DNA of 64,000 bases, taken from NCBI RefSeq assembly GCF_003001815.1, contig NZ_PVMZ01000003.1, positions 62,001-126,000 of the forward strand, read 5' to 3'. The translations under genes and the position numbers were made by a program. Below are positions 35,694-45,229 of this stretch, piece by piece. This stretch comes from Actinoplanes italicus. Its GTDB lineage: Bacteria; Actinomycetota; Actinomycetes; Mycobacteriales; Micromonosporaceae. The notes beneath the pieces were generated by a model. It ran no database searches and was not told the DNA's origin. It worked only from the letters and a program-made list of their open reading frames with translations. Position 1 is the stretch's first letter, and each line of letters starts with the position of its first letter.

Positions 35694-36827
35694 GTGACTG
35701 CACCGCTCATGCTCGGCGACCATGCCGTTAATCCGCCCGTCGTCCTCGCGCCGATGGCCGGGATCACCAACGTGGCGTTCCGGCGGCTCTGCCGCGAGCA
35801 GGGCGGTGGCGTCTACGTCTGCGAGATGATCACGACGCGAGCGCTGGTGGAGCGGATCCCCAAGACGCTCAAGATGATCGCTTTCGCGGAGGACGAGGGT
35901 TTCCGCAGCCTGCAGCTCTACGGGGTGGACCCGGACGTGACGGCGGCGGCCGTCCGGATGGTCGGCGAGGACAACCTCGCCGACCACATCGACCTGAACT
36001 TCGGCTGCCCGGTGCCCAAGGTCACCCGGCGCGGTGGTGGCTCCGCTCTGCCGTGGCGGCGACGGCTCTTCGGCCGGATCGTGACGCAGGCGGTCGAGGC
36101 GGCCAAGCCGTTCGGCATCCCGGTGACGATCAAGATGCGCAAGGGCATCGACGACGACCATCTGACGTACGTCGAAGCCGGTCTCGCCGCCCAGGACGCC
36201 GGTGTGGCGGCCGTCGCCCTGCACGCCCGCACCGCCGAGCAGCGCTACTCGGGCAAGGCCGACTGGGACGCGATCGCCACCCTGAAGCAGGCCCTGGACG
36301 TGCCGGTGCTCGGCAACGGCGACATCTGGGAGGGCTCCGACGCGCTGCGCATGGTCGAGCACACCGGCTGCGACGGCGTCGTGGTCGGCCGGGGCTGCCT
36401 GGGCCGTCCCTGGCTCTTCGCCGACCTGGAGGCGGCGTTCACCCAGGGCACCGGCTACCGGCCGGTGCTGCCGGCCCTCGGCGAGGTCGCGAAGATCATC
36501 GCCCGGCACGCGCAGCTGCTGGTCGAGGCTCTGGAGGACGAGCGGCACGGCTGCGCCGACTTCCGCAAGCACGTCGCGTGGTACCTGAAGGGCTTCCCGG
36601 TCGGCGGAGACCTGCGCCGCAGCCTGGCGATGATCTCGTCCCTGGCCGAGCTCGACGACCTGCTCGCCAAGCTCGACCCGGCCGTCCCGTTCCCGGCCGA
36701 GGCGCTCGGCCAGCCGCGCGGCCGCGTCAACGCCCCCGGCAAGGTGTCGCTCCCGCACGGCTGGCTGGACAGCCGCGACGACGACTCGGTCCCCGAGGGC
36801 GCCGAAACCGACGAGTCCGGCGGCTGA
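35694..36827 (+). CDS. dusB: tRNA-dihydrouridine synthase (Dus/DusB type)
   Basis: A 377-residue FMN enzyme that reduces uridines in tRNA. The TIM barrel opens with PVVLAPMAGITNVAFRRLC; the catalytic Cys is C105 in LNFGCPVPKVTRRGGGSAL; the FMN-phosphate site is seen in VPVLGNGDIWEG and VVVGRGCLGRPWLF; a helical tRNA-binding domain follows. The GTG at 35694 gives the expected N-terminus. The last 45 residues are acidic and poorly conserved. Confidence 0.93.
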   Translation: MTAPLMLGDHAVNPPVVLAPMAGITNVAFRRLCREQGGGVYVCEMITTRALVERIPKTLKMIAFAEDEGFRSLQLYGVDPDVTAAAVRMVGEDNLADHIDLNFGCPVPKVTRRGGGSALPWRRRLFGRIVTQAVEAAKPFGIPVTIKMRKGIDDDHLTYVEAGLAAQDAGVAAVALHARTAEQRYSGKADWDAIATLKQALDVPVLGNGDIWEGSDALRMVEHTGCDGVVVGRGCLGRPWLFADLEAAFTQGTGYRPVLPALGEVAKIIARHAQLLVEALEDERHGCADFRKHVAWYLKGFPVGGDLRRSLAMISSLAELDDLLAKLDPAVPFPAEALGQPRGRVNAPGKVSLPHGWLDSRDDDSVPEGAETDESGG

Positions 36828-36915
36828 CCGACGCCCGAACCTGCCGGTCGGGGCCGGCGATGCGGGACGGCGGCGCACGAAGGCGGTCCGGCGGGGGAGC
36901 GGGCAGGATGCGTGG

Positions 36916-37435
36916 ATGGATCCGCGTTCGATCGAGCCCTTTCCGTCCGCCTGGACTGACGACGGTCCGTCTGTCGACGGTCCCCGGGAGCGGCTCGCCG
37001 CGACCTCCTCGGAAAAGCAGCTGACCAGGCTCGTTGGGCACCGTGCGGGCCCTGACCGAGGGCGGCCGCTGGGCCGACGCCGAGGAACTGATGCGGGCTT
37101 AAGTCGGCGACATGATGGCTGCCACGCCGCTCGCCCTGATGCTCCAGGCGCTCGGCCGGACCGCCGAGGGTGAGCAACTCCTGCGCGGGCATCCGGCGGC
37201 GGGGCATCTCCGCATGCGGTACGCGTTGTTCACGCTGCTGGAGCGGGACGGCCGGCACGACGAGGCGGCCGCCGTGGTGCCGGCCGAGGGCTGGCCGCAC
37301 CAGATGCGACAGGAAGCCGAGAGGAGGGCGGCCGGGACCGACCCGTACGCGCTTGCACGGGTGCCGCCGGACGACCACCCGCACTGGGCGATCTGGTCGG
37401 TGAGCGATTTCCTGGGCCGGGCGTTCGCCGTCTGA
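36916..37435 (+). pseudogene. TPR-like protein remnant, frameshifted with in-frame stop
   Basis: An ATG at 36916 opens MDPRSIEPFPSAWTDDGP, but around 37035 the coherent reading moves to another frame (TVRALTEGGRWADAEELM), reaches a TAA at 37100, and continues in that frame as PLALMLQALGRTAEGEQLL up to 37435. The last part resembles PPLVALMRAQGRLYEAENLL and following residues in the next gene, so this is a decayed paralogue. Whether the piece from 37112 is still expressed as a 107-residue protein is open. Confidence 0.6.
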
Positions 37436-37492
37436 AGTCCGAGGACGGGGAGGGGGCTGCGGGAGATCGCCGGACCGGGCACGATCGGGCCC

Positions 37493-38605
37493 ATGCGGGG
37501 CAGTGTGGCGGGGATCCGGGTGTGGACCAGTGTGCTGCTGGTCTGGTTCATGTGGGCGGCCGTCACGGCCGGTGCGTTCGCCCTGGCGGCGGGACTGGTT
37601 CTGCGGTTCGCCGGTTCGTGGGGCTGGGCGGTGCCGGCCGGGCTGGTGGCCGCGGCCGTGGTCTGCGGGATGATCGAGGACGCCGAGTTGATCCCGCGGC
37701 GGGAGACCGGGCTGGCCTACCGGTACGCACTGGCCAGGAAGTCCGCCGACTGGTATCGGCACGCGCGGGCCGCCGAGCTGCTCGGCCGCCGCCGTCCCCG
37801 GGTCGCCGAGCGGGCTCTGCGGCAAGGGCTGGCCGAGGGCAGCGCCGAGGCGTACGTGCCGCTGGCCAGGTTGCTGGAGAAGCAGGACCGTGGTGACGAG
37901 CTCGCCGCGATCCGGGCCGAGGTGGCCGTCGCCGCCGGCGTACAGCAGCTTCAAGCTCTTGTCCTGCAGTGTGACCGGCGGATCCCGCGGGACTACCGGG
38001 CCGCCGCCGACTTCCAGGCCGCTCTTGTCGAGCGCGACTCCGGCAACGCGCGGCTGCGGGACTACCTGGGAATGCTTCTGGCCGAGTCCGGTGACTTCGA
38101 CGGTGCGCTCGCCGCCCACACCGAGGTCGGGGCGATCGAGTTCCGGATCCGGACGGCCCATCTGCTGCGCAACGCGTTCCGGGCGGAGGAGGCGGAGGCG
38201 CTGCTCCGGGCCTCGACGGCGGACACCCGGGCCATTCCGCCGCTGGTGGCGCTGATGCGGGCGCAGGGCCGGCTCTACGAGGCGGAGAACCTGTTGCGGG
38301 AGCATCCGGAGCCCGACCACTACGTGCTGGTCACGCTCTGGACCCTGCTGCGGGAGTCGGGCCGTGAGCAGGAGGCCCAGGAGGTGAAGGTCCCGCCGAA
38401 ACCGATCCCGCCGCAGCGGAGCCGGTACGGCGGTGGCTCGGACTTCACCAGCGCCGACGACCTCGGTGGCAGCTCGCCGACCTATTCGAGCGTGTCGTCG
38501 GGCGGCTACGGCGGCGGCGCCCACTATGGCGGCGGCGATTCCGGCGGCGGCGATTCGGGTGGTGGCGGCGGTGATTCAGGCGGCGGTGGCGGCGGCGACT
38601 GGTGA
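37493..38605 (+). CDS. Membrane protein with TPR-like repeats and Gly-rich tail
   Basis: A 370-residue protein with two membrane segments at about 10-38 and 42-62, followed by helical TPR-like repeats (about 80-300) and a C-terminal tail of Tyr, Ser, Asp and very many Gly residues ending GGGGGGDW. No catalytic motif is seen; TPR proteins mediate protein contacts. The preceding pseudogene is related to its C-terminal repeats. It stops 3 bases before hairpin element C. Gene function unknown. Confidence 0.75.
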   Translation: MRGSVAGIRVWTSVLLVWFMWAAVTAGAFALAAGLVLRFAGSWGWAVPAGLVAAAVVCGMIEDAELIPRRETGLAYRYALARKSADWYRHARAAELLGRRRPRVAERALRQGLAEGSAEAYVPLARLLEKQDRGDELAAIRAEVAVAAGVQQLQALVLQCDRRIPRDYRAAADFQAALVERDSGNARLRDYLGMLLAESGDFDGALAAHTEVGAIEFRIRTAHLLRNAFRAEEAEALLRASTADTRAIPPLVALMRAQGRLYEAENLLREHPEPDHYVLVTLWTLLRESGREQEAQEVKVPPKPIPPQRSRYGGGSDFTSADDLGGSSPTYSSVSSGGYGGGAHYGGGDSGGGDSGGGGGDSGGGGGGDW

Positions 38606-38608
38606 GAT

Positions 38609-38665
38609 CCGGCTGTGCCGTACCGCTGCCTCAGCGAGCGGGAGGCAGCGGTACGACACAGCTGG
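38609..38665. terminator. 57-bp hairpin element, copy C (bidirectional)
   Basis: Arms 38609-38633 and 38641-38665 pair at all but two or three of 25 positions around a 7-base loop. The element sits between two convergent genes, 3 bases from one stop and 11 from the other. CTGCCTC/GAGGCAG replaces CTGTCTC/GAGACAG of copy A, another compensatory change. Confidence 0.8.
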
Positions 38666-38676
38666 AGGTCCGGGTT

Positions 38677-40170
38677 CTACGGGGCTATCTTCCACTGCTG
38701 GCAGGTGTTGCCCAGGGAGGCCCACTGCCGGACCGCGACGCCGTCGGCCGTGCCGCAGCCGGCGACGTCGAGGACCAGGCCGTTGCCGCGGTTCGCGATC
38801 AGGTGACCGCCGTTGATCGGGGTGACACTCCACTCCTGGCAGGCGTTGCCCAGCGAGGACCACAGGTTCAGCGCGGTGCCGTTGGCGGTGCCGCAGCCGA
38901 CCGAGTCGAGGACCGTGCCGCTGTTGACGTTGGTGATCCGGTAGTAGTTGCCGGTCGTCTTCGTGAACGTCCACTTCTGGCAGGCGTTGCCGAGCGACGT
39001 CCACTGCTGGATGGCCGTGCCGTTGGCGGTGGCGCATTGCCGAGCGTCCAGGACCTTGCCGGTTGCCGTGTTGGTGAGCCGGTACGAAGTACCCGCCGCC
39101 GGGAACGTGACCGTGCCGCCCGGGTCGCCCGAGGGGGCCGTCAGCGTGGTCGTGAGCTTGTCCGGCGTACCCAGATCGGGTGTTCCGTCGCCGTTGAAGT
39201 TGACCTTCTTGAGCCGTGTCGTCCGGGTCGCGCCGCAGCCCTGCGCCGTCGTCTCGTTGGCGTGGTAGGCCATCCACGTCTCCGTGCCGTCCGGCGACGT
39301 GAAGAACGAGTGGTGACCGGGCCCGTAGACGCCGTTGGTGTCGGAGCGCTGGAAGATCGGCGTGCTCTTCTTCGTCCACGACGACGCCGCCAGCGGGTTG
39401 GATCCGGTCAGCGTCAACATCCCGATCTTGTAGTCGGGGGTGTTGCACGAGCTGGCCGAGTAGGTCAGGAAGGTCTTCCCGCCGCGTTGCAGGATGTAGG
39501 GCGCCTCGTTGACCTTGGTGCCGACCTGCTCCCAGGAATGGGTGGGATAGGCGATCCGGGTGCCCAGGGCGCTGACCGTCCACGGGTTGCTCATCGGGGC
39601 GATGAACAGGCTCTGCAGGTCACCGACCCACGACGAGTAGAGGAAGAAGTTCTTCCCGCCGATCGTCGCCACGCTGCCGTCGATCGCCCAGCCGTTGTTC
39701 GCCTGCACGTTCAGCTGGCCCTTGAACGTGTACGGGCCCATCGGATCGCTTCCGGACGACTCGAGCACGAACGAGCGCTGCCCGTCGCAGCACGCGGTGG
39801 TCCCGGCGGAGTAGTACAGGTACCAGCGGGTGCCGTTCGGGCCGGACAGCTTGTGCAGTTCCGGCGCCCAGACGTTGCAGCAGCTCGCGGAGGCCGTGCC
39901 GGTGTGCACGACGGTCTCGGTGGCGCCGGGCAGGGCCGCCACCGACTTGGCCTTCTTGATCACGACCTGGTTGTTCCAGGTCGTCGCGGCCAGGTAGTAG
40001 TTGCCGTTGTCGTAACCGACCCATGGGTCGGCGGCGTAGGGAGCGGCCGCGACCGGGTTGGTGAACCCGACGGCCGCGTCGCTGCTCAGCGGGTTGAAGG
40101 CGACGGTCACGTAGGCCGGAGCGGTCATCAGCAGGGTGATGAGCGCGGCTCTGAGGGGACGGATACGCAT
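38677..40170 (-). CDS. Secreted GH43 arabinofuranosidase-like enzyme with ricin-lectin domain
   Basis: A 497-residue secreted enzyme. A signal peptide covers about residues 1-33; the five-bladed propeller of GH43 has its base D48 in AADPWVG, D164 in AIDGSV and acid E222 in NEAPYI. A CBM13 (ricin B) domain from about 355 contains three repeats of the type LDARQCATANGTAIQQW, LDSVGCGTANGTALNLW and LDVAGCGTADGVAVRQW. It probably removes arabinose from arabinan or arabinoxylan. It is coupled to the endo-arabinanase gene with only 1 base between them. Confidence 0.88.
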   Translation of the reverse strand: MRIRPLRAALITLLMTAPAYVTVAFNPLSSDAAVGFTNPVAAAPYAADPWVGYDNGNYYLAATTWNNQVVIKKAKSVAALPGATETVVHTGTASASCCNVWAPELHKLSGPNGTRWYLYYSAGTTACCDGQRSFVLESSGSDPMGPYTFKGQLNVQANNGWAIDGSVATIGGKNFFLYSSWVGDLQSLFIAPMSNPWTVSALGTRIAYPTHSWEQVGTKVNEAPYILQRGGKTFLTYSASSCNTPDYKIGMLTLTGSNPLAASSWTKKSTPIFQRSDTNGVYGPGHHSFFTSPDGTETWMAYHANETTAQGCGATRTTRLKKVNFNGDGTPDLGTPDKLTTTLTAPSGDPGGTVTFPAAGTSYRLTNTATGKVLDARQCATANGTAIQQWTSLGNACQKWTFTKTTGNYYRITNVNSGTVLDSVGCGTANGTALNLWSSLGNACQEWSVTPINGGHLIANRGNGLVLDVAGCGTADGVAVRQWASLGNTCQQWKIAP

Positions 40171-40171
40171 C

Positions 40172-41155
40172 TCAGTACACCGTCGGCCAGCCGGAGGAGC
40201 TCCAGCTCAGCAGGTTGATGCCGAGCCGGGCGTCGCCCGAGGCGGTGTAGTAGTGGTACACCAGCACGTCCTGCGTCCCGTCGGAGAACACCGCCGGGTG
40301 GCCGGGGCCGTACACGGCGTCGTGCGAGGCCAGGATCTCGGTGCCGCCGCCCGCGGTCATCAGCGTGCCGGCCCGGTCCTTGTACGGCCCGGTGATCGTC
40401 TTCGAACGGCCGACCATGGTCCGGTACGTGCTGGACGCGCCTTTGCAGCAGAGGTCGAACGCCACGAACAGGTAGTAGTAGCCGTTGCGGTAGTAGATGT
40501 GCGGCGCCTCGACCGACTTGCTGTTCACGAACCGCTCGGCGATGCCGCGGATGGTGCTGTCGGCCCGCTTGCCGGTCGACGGGTTCAACTTGACGATCTT
40601 GATGCCGCTCCAGAACGAGCCGAAGCTGAGCCACCACTCGCCCGACGGCGTGACCGTGAGGTTCGGGTCGATCGCGTTGTATCCGCTGCTCGTGGTGCTC
40701 TCGATGACCCTGCCCTGGTTGGTCCAGCTGCCGGCCGCGCCGGTGCTGCTGGTGGCCAGGAAGATCGCCGACCGGCTGGAGCCGAACGTCGAGGCGGAGT
40801 AGTACATCAGGTACTTTCCGCCCTGGTAGGAGATGTCGGGCGCCCACAGGTTGGTGTCACCGTTGGTGTAGGTGTCGGCCCACGGCGTGCCGTTGGGGAA
40901 GGCCTTGCCCGCGTCGGTGAACCTCGTGCGGTCGGTGGACGTCTTCAGCCCGATGCCGGGGGCGGTGTAGGCGAGGAGGTACCCGCCCGCCGGCTTCTTC
41001 ACGATCGTCGGGTCGTGCGCGAACGTCGAGCCGGTGACCACCCCCGGATTCGGGTAGGTGGCGGCGTCGGCCCTGGTCAGGCCGTATGCGCTGGCCGTCA
41101 CGGCCAGCAGGCCGGTCACACCGGCCAGCAGCAGCTTGCGGAGGCGGGGTCGCAT
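40172..41155 (-). CDS. Secreted GH43 arabinan endo-1,5-alpha-L-arabinosidase
   Basis: A 327-residue secreted GH43 enzyme that should cut the arabinan main chain. A Tat-like or Sec signal (RPRLRKLLLAGVTGLLAVTASA) is followed by the catalytic residues D48 (AHDPTI), D163 (AIDPN) and E216 (VEAPHI). YYRNGYYYLFVAFDLCCKG is typical of endo-arabinanases. It is the first gene of a two-gene operon; a palindromic operator lies 68-81 bases upstream of its ATG. Confidence 0.92.
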   Translation of the reverse strand: MRPRLRKLLLAGVTGLLAVTASAYGLTRADAATYPNPGVVTGSTFAHDPTIVKKPAGGYLLAYTAPGIGLKTSTDRTRFTDAGKAFPNGTPWADTYTNGDTNLWAPDISYQGGKYLMYYSASTFGSSRSAIFLATSSTGAAGSWTNQGRVIESTTSSGYNAIDPNLTVTPSGEWWLSFGSFWSGIKIVKLNPSTGKRADSTIRGIAERFVNSKSVEAPHIYYRNGYYYLFVAFDLCCKGASSTYRTMVGRSKTITGPYKDRAGTLMTAGGGTEILASHDAVYGPGHPAVFSDGTQDVLVYHYYTASGDARLGINLLSWSSSGWPTVY

Positions 41156-41222
41156 GGGGGATGCGTCCTTTCGATGGGGATCCTTCGCCCGTAGGTGTGC
41201 CGCTGTGCCGGAAAGGTTGCTC

Positions 41223-41236
41223 TTTCAGCGCTGCAA
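41223..41236. promoter_or_regulatory. LacI-type operator upstream of the GH43 operon
   Basis: TTTCAGCGCTGCAA differs by one base from the perfect palindrome TTGCAGCGCTGCAA found upstream of the GH43 gene at 43561-45183. It overlaps the last codons of the MFS transporter gene. Confidence 0.65.
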
Positions 41237-42349
41237 GGACAGAAGAGCGGTCATGATCAGCGGTACGGCCATCGCCGCGCACAACAGCGGCAGCGACAGC
41301 GGCAGGGCGAACGCCGCGTAGAGGACGACCGCGAACACCTCCGCGCCGAACCCGGCGACCGACAGGGCGGTGGCCCGCGCCGGGCCGGTGATCGCGTCCT
41401 GCAGCCGCGTCTCGGCGTGGATCATCGCGAACTGGAGCAGCCCGAAAGCGGCACCCACCCCGAGCATCCCGGCCACGTGCGGAACCAGCGAACCGGCCGC
41501 CAGCAGCACCCCGGCCAGCGCCAGGGCCCCGGCCAGCGGACGCGACGTCAGCGGTGGGAAACGCCCGGCCAGCGCGCTTCCGGCGGCCATCGCGAGCGCG
41601 GCAGGAGCGAACAGCAGCGGTACGACCGAAGTCGGCGCCCCCATCTCCCGGCCGAGCAGCGGCAGATACTCGTCGAGGGCGCTGAACCCGGGCACGGCCG
41701 CGGCGACGGCCAGGATCCGGAGCACGCGGGCGTTCCCGGTCACGGCCCGCAGACCGGTCCGCAGCATGGTGAGGTATCCGCCGGACTCCTCGTCGTCCTC
41801 GGCCGGTGCTTCGGACGTACCGCCGGAAGGGTTTCCGGGAGGTTCGCCGGGAAGGAAAAGCGCGAGCAGACCACCCGCGGTGACCGTCACGACGCTGATC
41901 AGGCCGACCAGGAGGTAACCGCCGGTCAGATAGGCGGGAGTGGCCAGCAGGGTGGCCACGAGCATCGCGAGCAGGGCGACCGTGCGGGCGCGGCCCATGA
42001 TGCGGGCGTACGCCGTGCCGTCGCCCAGCCGGTCGTAGACCAGGGCCTCCAGCGTGCCGGAGACGAACGCGCCGCCGATCCCCCAGAGGACGAAACCCGC
42101 CGCGAAGCCGGGGTACGAAGGCCAGATCAGCCAGACGCCGTAACCGGCCGCCGTGATGAGCTCGCCGAGCGCGTAGAGCCGCTTACGTGACCAGGTGTCG
42201 GCCAGAGCTCCCGCGGGGATCTCGCACGCGAACGAGACCACCGACCAGATCGCGAACAGCGAGGAGATCTCGCCGGTGGTGAGCCCGGCGTCCGCGAAGA
42301 GCAGCGCGTAGACCGGGTAGAGCAGCACGCTCGCCTGGAGCGCCTGCAC
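41225..42349 (-). CDS. MFS transporter
   Basis: A 374-residue permease with about eleven to twelve hydrophobic segments and the MFS loop EIPAGALADTWSRKRLYALGE between helices 2 and 3. A hydrophilic loop in the middle (GNPSGGTSEAPAEDDEESGG) separates the halves. The GTG at 42349 is the first start after an in-frame TGA, so the first helix may be short by a few residues, or the true N-terminus lies in another frame. Substrate unknown; sugar export or uptake is possible from the context. Confidence 0.8.
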   Translation of the reverse strand: MQALQASVLLYPVYALLFADAGLTTGEISSLFAIWSVVSFACEIPAGALADTWSRKRLYALGELITAAGYGVWLIWPSYPGFAAGFVLWGIGGAFVSGTLEALVYDRLGDGTAYARIMGRARTVALLAMLVATLLATPAYLTGGYLLVGLISVVTVTAGGLLALFLPGEPPGNPSGGTSEAPAEDDEESGGYLTMLRTGLRAVTGNARVLRILAVAAAVPGFSALDEYLPLLGREMGAPTSVVPLLFAPAALAMAAGSALAGRFPPLTSRPLAGALALAGVLLAAGSLVPHVAGMLGVGAAFGLLQFAMIHAETRLQDAITGPARATALSVAGFGAEVFAVVLYAAFALPLSLPLLCAAMAVPLIMTALLSLQR

Positions 42350-42403
42350 CGCATACAGGTGTCAGCGTCAAATCGGGTGCATGCCTTCATCCTGCCCCGG
42401 CTG

Positions 42404-43480
42404 TCAACGCAATTCGGCCTCGTCGGCGGCGGCCCGCCCGGACTCCCAGCCCTCCAGGCTGTCCACCCGGCGCCCGCGGGCCCGGACCGTGCGCGGGAAC
42501 GCCCGCTCCATCGTCTCGTGCACCTTGACCTCGCGGTTGCGCAGCACCGGCAGCAGATGGTCGTGCCCGGTCAGCTCGCGCTCGACGGTCTCCCGCAGCC
42601 GCTCGCCCACCCGCACCCCGTAGGAGACGAGGAACGACCTGCGGAATGCCTTCAACCGGGCTTTGCGTACGTTCTTCTCGTCGCGGACCATCGCGCGGTT
42701 GGCCTGGACCAGCAGAGACGTGTACATCAGCTCGACCGCGTCGATGTCGGTGTCGAACCCGAAGATCGTGCTGAACCCGAGCTCCGGCGACCAGACCGTG
42801 CGACACGTGTTGGCCCGCGCCACCGCGTCCAGCAGACCGGCCTTCTCACTCTCGTAGGGGTGGTCGACCCCGATCCGCCGGGCGAACGGCACGACATCCG
42901 TCTCCGGAGCGGCGACCATCTCGATCCGGTACCGGGTGATCAGCTCCTGCGCCTTGGCGCTGTACGTCTCCGCCTCGGCCGGGAAGTCGGTGGACTCCGC
43001 CTTGGCGAGCAGTGCGCGCACCCGATCGAGAATGCGCTGGTCACCGTGATGCGGCACGGCTTTGAGCGGGGTGCCCGGCGGCGGGATCAGGATCTCGATG
43101 CGGGGCAGGCGCCGCAACTCGGCCACCAGATCGAGGGAGGCGTCCAGCACGGCGATCCGGTCCGGCTTACGGCCCTCGGAGATACGCAGAGCGTCCGCCT
43201 GTGCCCGCCAGCGCTCGTCGACCGGCTGGCGGTCGTGCAGGAAGTCACGGGCCGCGTCGGCGACCAGCCGCGCCTGGATGGGATTGCCCCGCCGGGCCAC
43301 CGCCCGATGCAGCTCGGCCGGCTGCCAGCCGTTGCCGAAGAGGCGGTCGAACTCAGCCCTCAGCGCCGCGGCGAGGGCCGCGTCGACCTCGGCGGCGGCC
43401 ACACCGGTCAGGACGTCGAGCGCCTCCTCGTGGCCGAGGTCGCCGGAGCGCACCCTGTCGATGATGTCCCGGGCGCCCAT
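42404..43480 (-). CDS. DUF2786-domain protein
   Basis: A 358-residue protein. The DUF2786 helical motif RILDRVRALLAKAESTDFPAEAETYSAKAQELITRYRIE, at about residues 145-183, is clear; the rest is a helical N-terminal region and a C-terminal part with basic helices. Relatives include phage-like and conjugative-element proteins, but there are no phage genes nearby. Function unknown. The ATG at 43480 gives MGARDIIDRVRSGDLG. Confidence 0.8.
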   Translation of the reverse strand: MGARDIIDRVRSGDLGHEEALDVLTGVAAAEVDAALAAALRAEFDRLFGNGWQPAELHRAVARRGNPIQARLVADAARDFLHDRQPVDERWRAQADALRISEGRKPDRIAVLDASLDLVAELRRLPRIEILIPPPGTPLKAVPHHGDQRILDRVRALLAKAESTDFPAEAETYSAKAQELITRYRIEMVAAPETDVVPFARRIGVDHPYESEKAGLLDAVARANTCRTVWSPELGFSTIFGFDTDIDAVELMYTSLLVQANRAMVRDEKNVRKARLKAFRRSFLVSYGVRVGERLRETVERELTGHDHLLPVLRNREVKVHETMERAFPRTVRARGRRVDSLEGWESGRAAADEAELR

Positions 43481-43560
43481 GGGACGGAATGGTAGATGCC
43501 GGGGTACTGGTTCCCGGCCAGGACCCCGGCGACCGTGACCTGCCGTACTCCGCCGGCGGG

Positions 43561-45183
43561 TCATGGTGTCAGCAGCTGGACCTCCCGGTTCTGCCCGTCC
43601 CTGCCCACCAGGCGGTACCCGCCGGTGGCCGGTGCCTCGATCCGCCACGACGTGCCGCCGAGCGACCGTCGCGACCCGGGCTCGGAGATCCGGTACCAGC
43701 CGTCGGACACGTGCGTGAACCGCCATCGGCTTCCGATCAGCCGGGTGTTCGCCGGGTCGGTGAGAAGCACGTCACCGACCGGCTGAACCCGGAAGTACTG
43801 GCATTCGCCGGTCGTGAAGGTCTGCACCGCGGCACCGGCCCCGCCGCACGCGGCCGGCTGCAGGGCCCGGCCGGCCAGCGGGTTCACGATCCGCGACCAG
43901 CCCTCGACGCCGGCGACCAGCCGGAACCGCTGGCAGTCGTTGGCCAGCCAGCCCCACTGCGCCACCCGGGCGCCGTCGGCGTCGACGCAGGCCGCCACCT
44001 CGGCGACCTTGTTGCTCTGCCGGTTGGTCAGGCTCACGAAGCCGTTGCCGCGGTCGTACAGCCGCCACTGCCGGCACTCGTCGGCCGTGTCGGCGGCCGC
44101 CAGGGTGATGTCCGCCCCCTCGTGACCGCAGCCGGCGTTGGCCAGGACGGCCCCGCTGTCGCGGTGTACCAGCTGGACGGGCGCCGGGCCGTGCCCGTGG
44201 CCGCGGTTGCCGCTGAGCGGGTCGGACAGCTTCGGCCAGCCGTTCACCCACCGAATCCGGCGGATCGAGCCCTTCGGGGCGCCGTCGTCCGCGGCGTCGT
44301 AGTAGTGGTGGGCGAAAAGGTCGCCGTAGACGTCACCGTGGCCCGGCCCGGTGAAGCCGTTGTAGCCGGCCAGGATCTCCGTGCCGCCGCCCTCGGTGAG
44401 CAGCCGGCCGCCGGCGTCCGTGTACGGACCGGTGATGCTCCGGGAGCGGCCCACCATGGTGCGGTAGTCGCTGTTCACGCCGCGGCAGCAGAAGTCGAAG
44501 CTGACGAACAGGTAGTACCAGCCGCCGTGGAAGGTGATCGACGGTCCCTCGATCGCCATGCCGCCCCGCGAGGCGATCCGATGCTCGGTGGTGTCCGTGG
44601 TGGACAGCAGCCCGGTCCGCACGTCGAGCCGGCGCATCCGCAGGCCGTCCCAGAACGACCCGTACGACAGGTAGGCGTTGCCGGCCCGGTCGAAGCTGAC
44701 GTCCGGGTCGATGGCGTTGACGTCCTCGACGCCGCTGGTGGTGCGCAGGACCATGCCGCGGTCCACCCACTGCGGGTTCGTCAGGGACTTCGTGGTGGCC
44801 AGGCCGATCACCGAGTTGTTGGTGCCGAACGACGAGGCCGCGTAGTACAGGTGGTACTCGCCGTCGAACCAGTTGACGTCGGGCGCCCAGAAGTCGGCCG
44901 GGGTGACGCCGAGCTCCTCGACGACCCAGGCGGGCGGGGTGTCGAAGACGGTGCCGGCGTAGGTCCAGTGCACGAGGTCGGTGGACCGGCGGATGGGCAG
45001 GTAGGTGCTGGTGCCGCTGTCCCCGGTGATGATCTGGTAGTACCAGCGGCCCTGCTTGATCAGGGTGGGGTCGTGGGCCACCGGGTCGGGGCCGGTCGTC
45101 GCCGGCGCGGCCGTGGCGTACGCGGGCGTGGCCGGTGACGTGATCAGGAGTAAGGCGGCGAGCAGCGCGCCGAGAATTTTCAC
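43561..45183 (-). CDS. Secreted GH43 arabinan-degrading enzyme with ricin-lectin domain
   Basis: A 540-residue secreted GH43 enzyme. Signal peptide 1-24; catalytic D38 (AHDPTLI), D159 (AIDPD) and E212 (IEGPSI), the endo-arabinanase pattern; the blade FDFCCRGVNSDYRTMVGRSRSI closely matches the arabinanase at 40172. A CBM13-like domain follows from about residue 330, with a further beta domain at the end. It should bind and cut arabinan outside the cell. A perfect operator palindrome lies about 47 bases upstream. Confidence 0.88.
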   Translation of the reverse strand: MKILGALLAALLLITSPATPAYATAAPATTGPDPVAHDPTLIKQGRWYYQIITGDSGTSTYLPIRRSTDLVHWTYAGTVFDTPPAWVVEELGVTPADFWAPDVNWFDGEYHLYYAASSFGTNNSVIGLATTKSLTNPQWVDRGMVLRTTSGVEDVNAIDPDVSFDRAGNAYLSYGSFWDGLRMRRLDVRTGLLSTTDTTEHRIASRGGMAIEGPSITFHGGWYYLFVSFDFCCRGVNSDYRTMVGRSRSITGPYTDAGGRLLTEGGGTEILAGYNGFTGPGHGDVYGDLFAHHYYDAADDGAPKGSIRRIRWVNGWPKLSDPLSGNRGHGHGPAPVQLVHRDSGAVLANAGCGHEGADITLAAADTADECRQWRLYDRGNGFVSLTNRQSNKVAEVAACVDADGARVAQWGWLANDCQRFRLVAGVEGWSRIVNPLAGRALQPAACGGAGAAVQTFTTGECQYFRVQPVGDVLLTDPANTRLIGSRWRFTHVSDGWYRISEPGSRRSLGGTSWRIEAPATGGYRLVGRDGQNREVQLLTP

Positions 45184-45229
45184 GGGTCCTCACAGACGGA
45201 TGCGTGACGCGCGGGTGCTGGCACACCCA

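Noticed and set aside
36455-38524. 689-codon minus-strand frame
   Set aside because: Antisense to dusB, the pseudogene and the TPR gene; composition is that of a shadow frame.
42359-43495. 378-codon plus-strand frame opposite the DUF2786 gene
   Set aside because: The minus-strand protein has a recognisable DUF2786 motif; the plus frame is compositionally a shadow.
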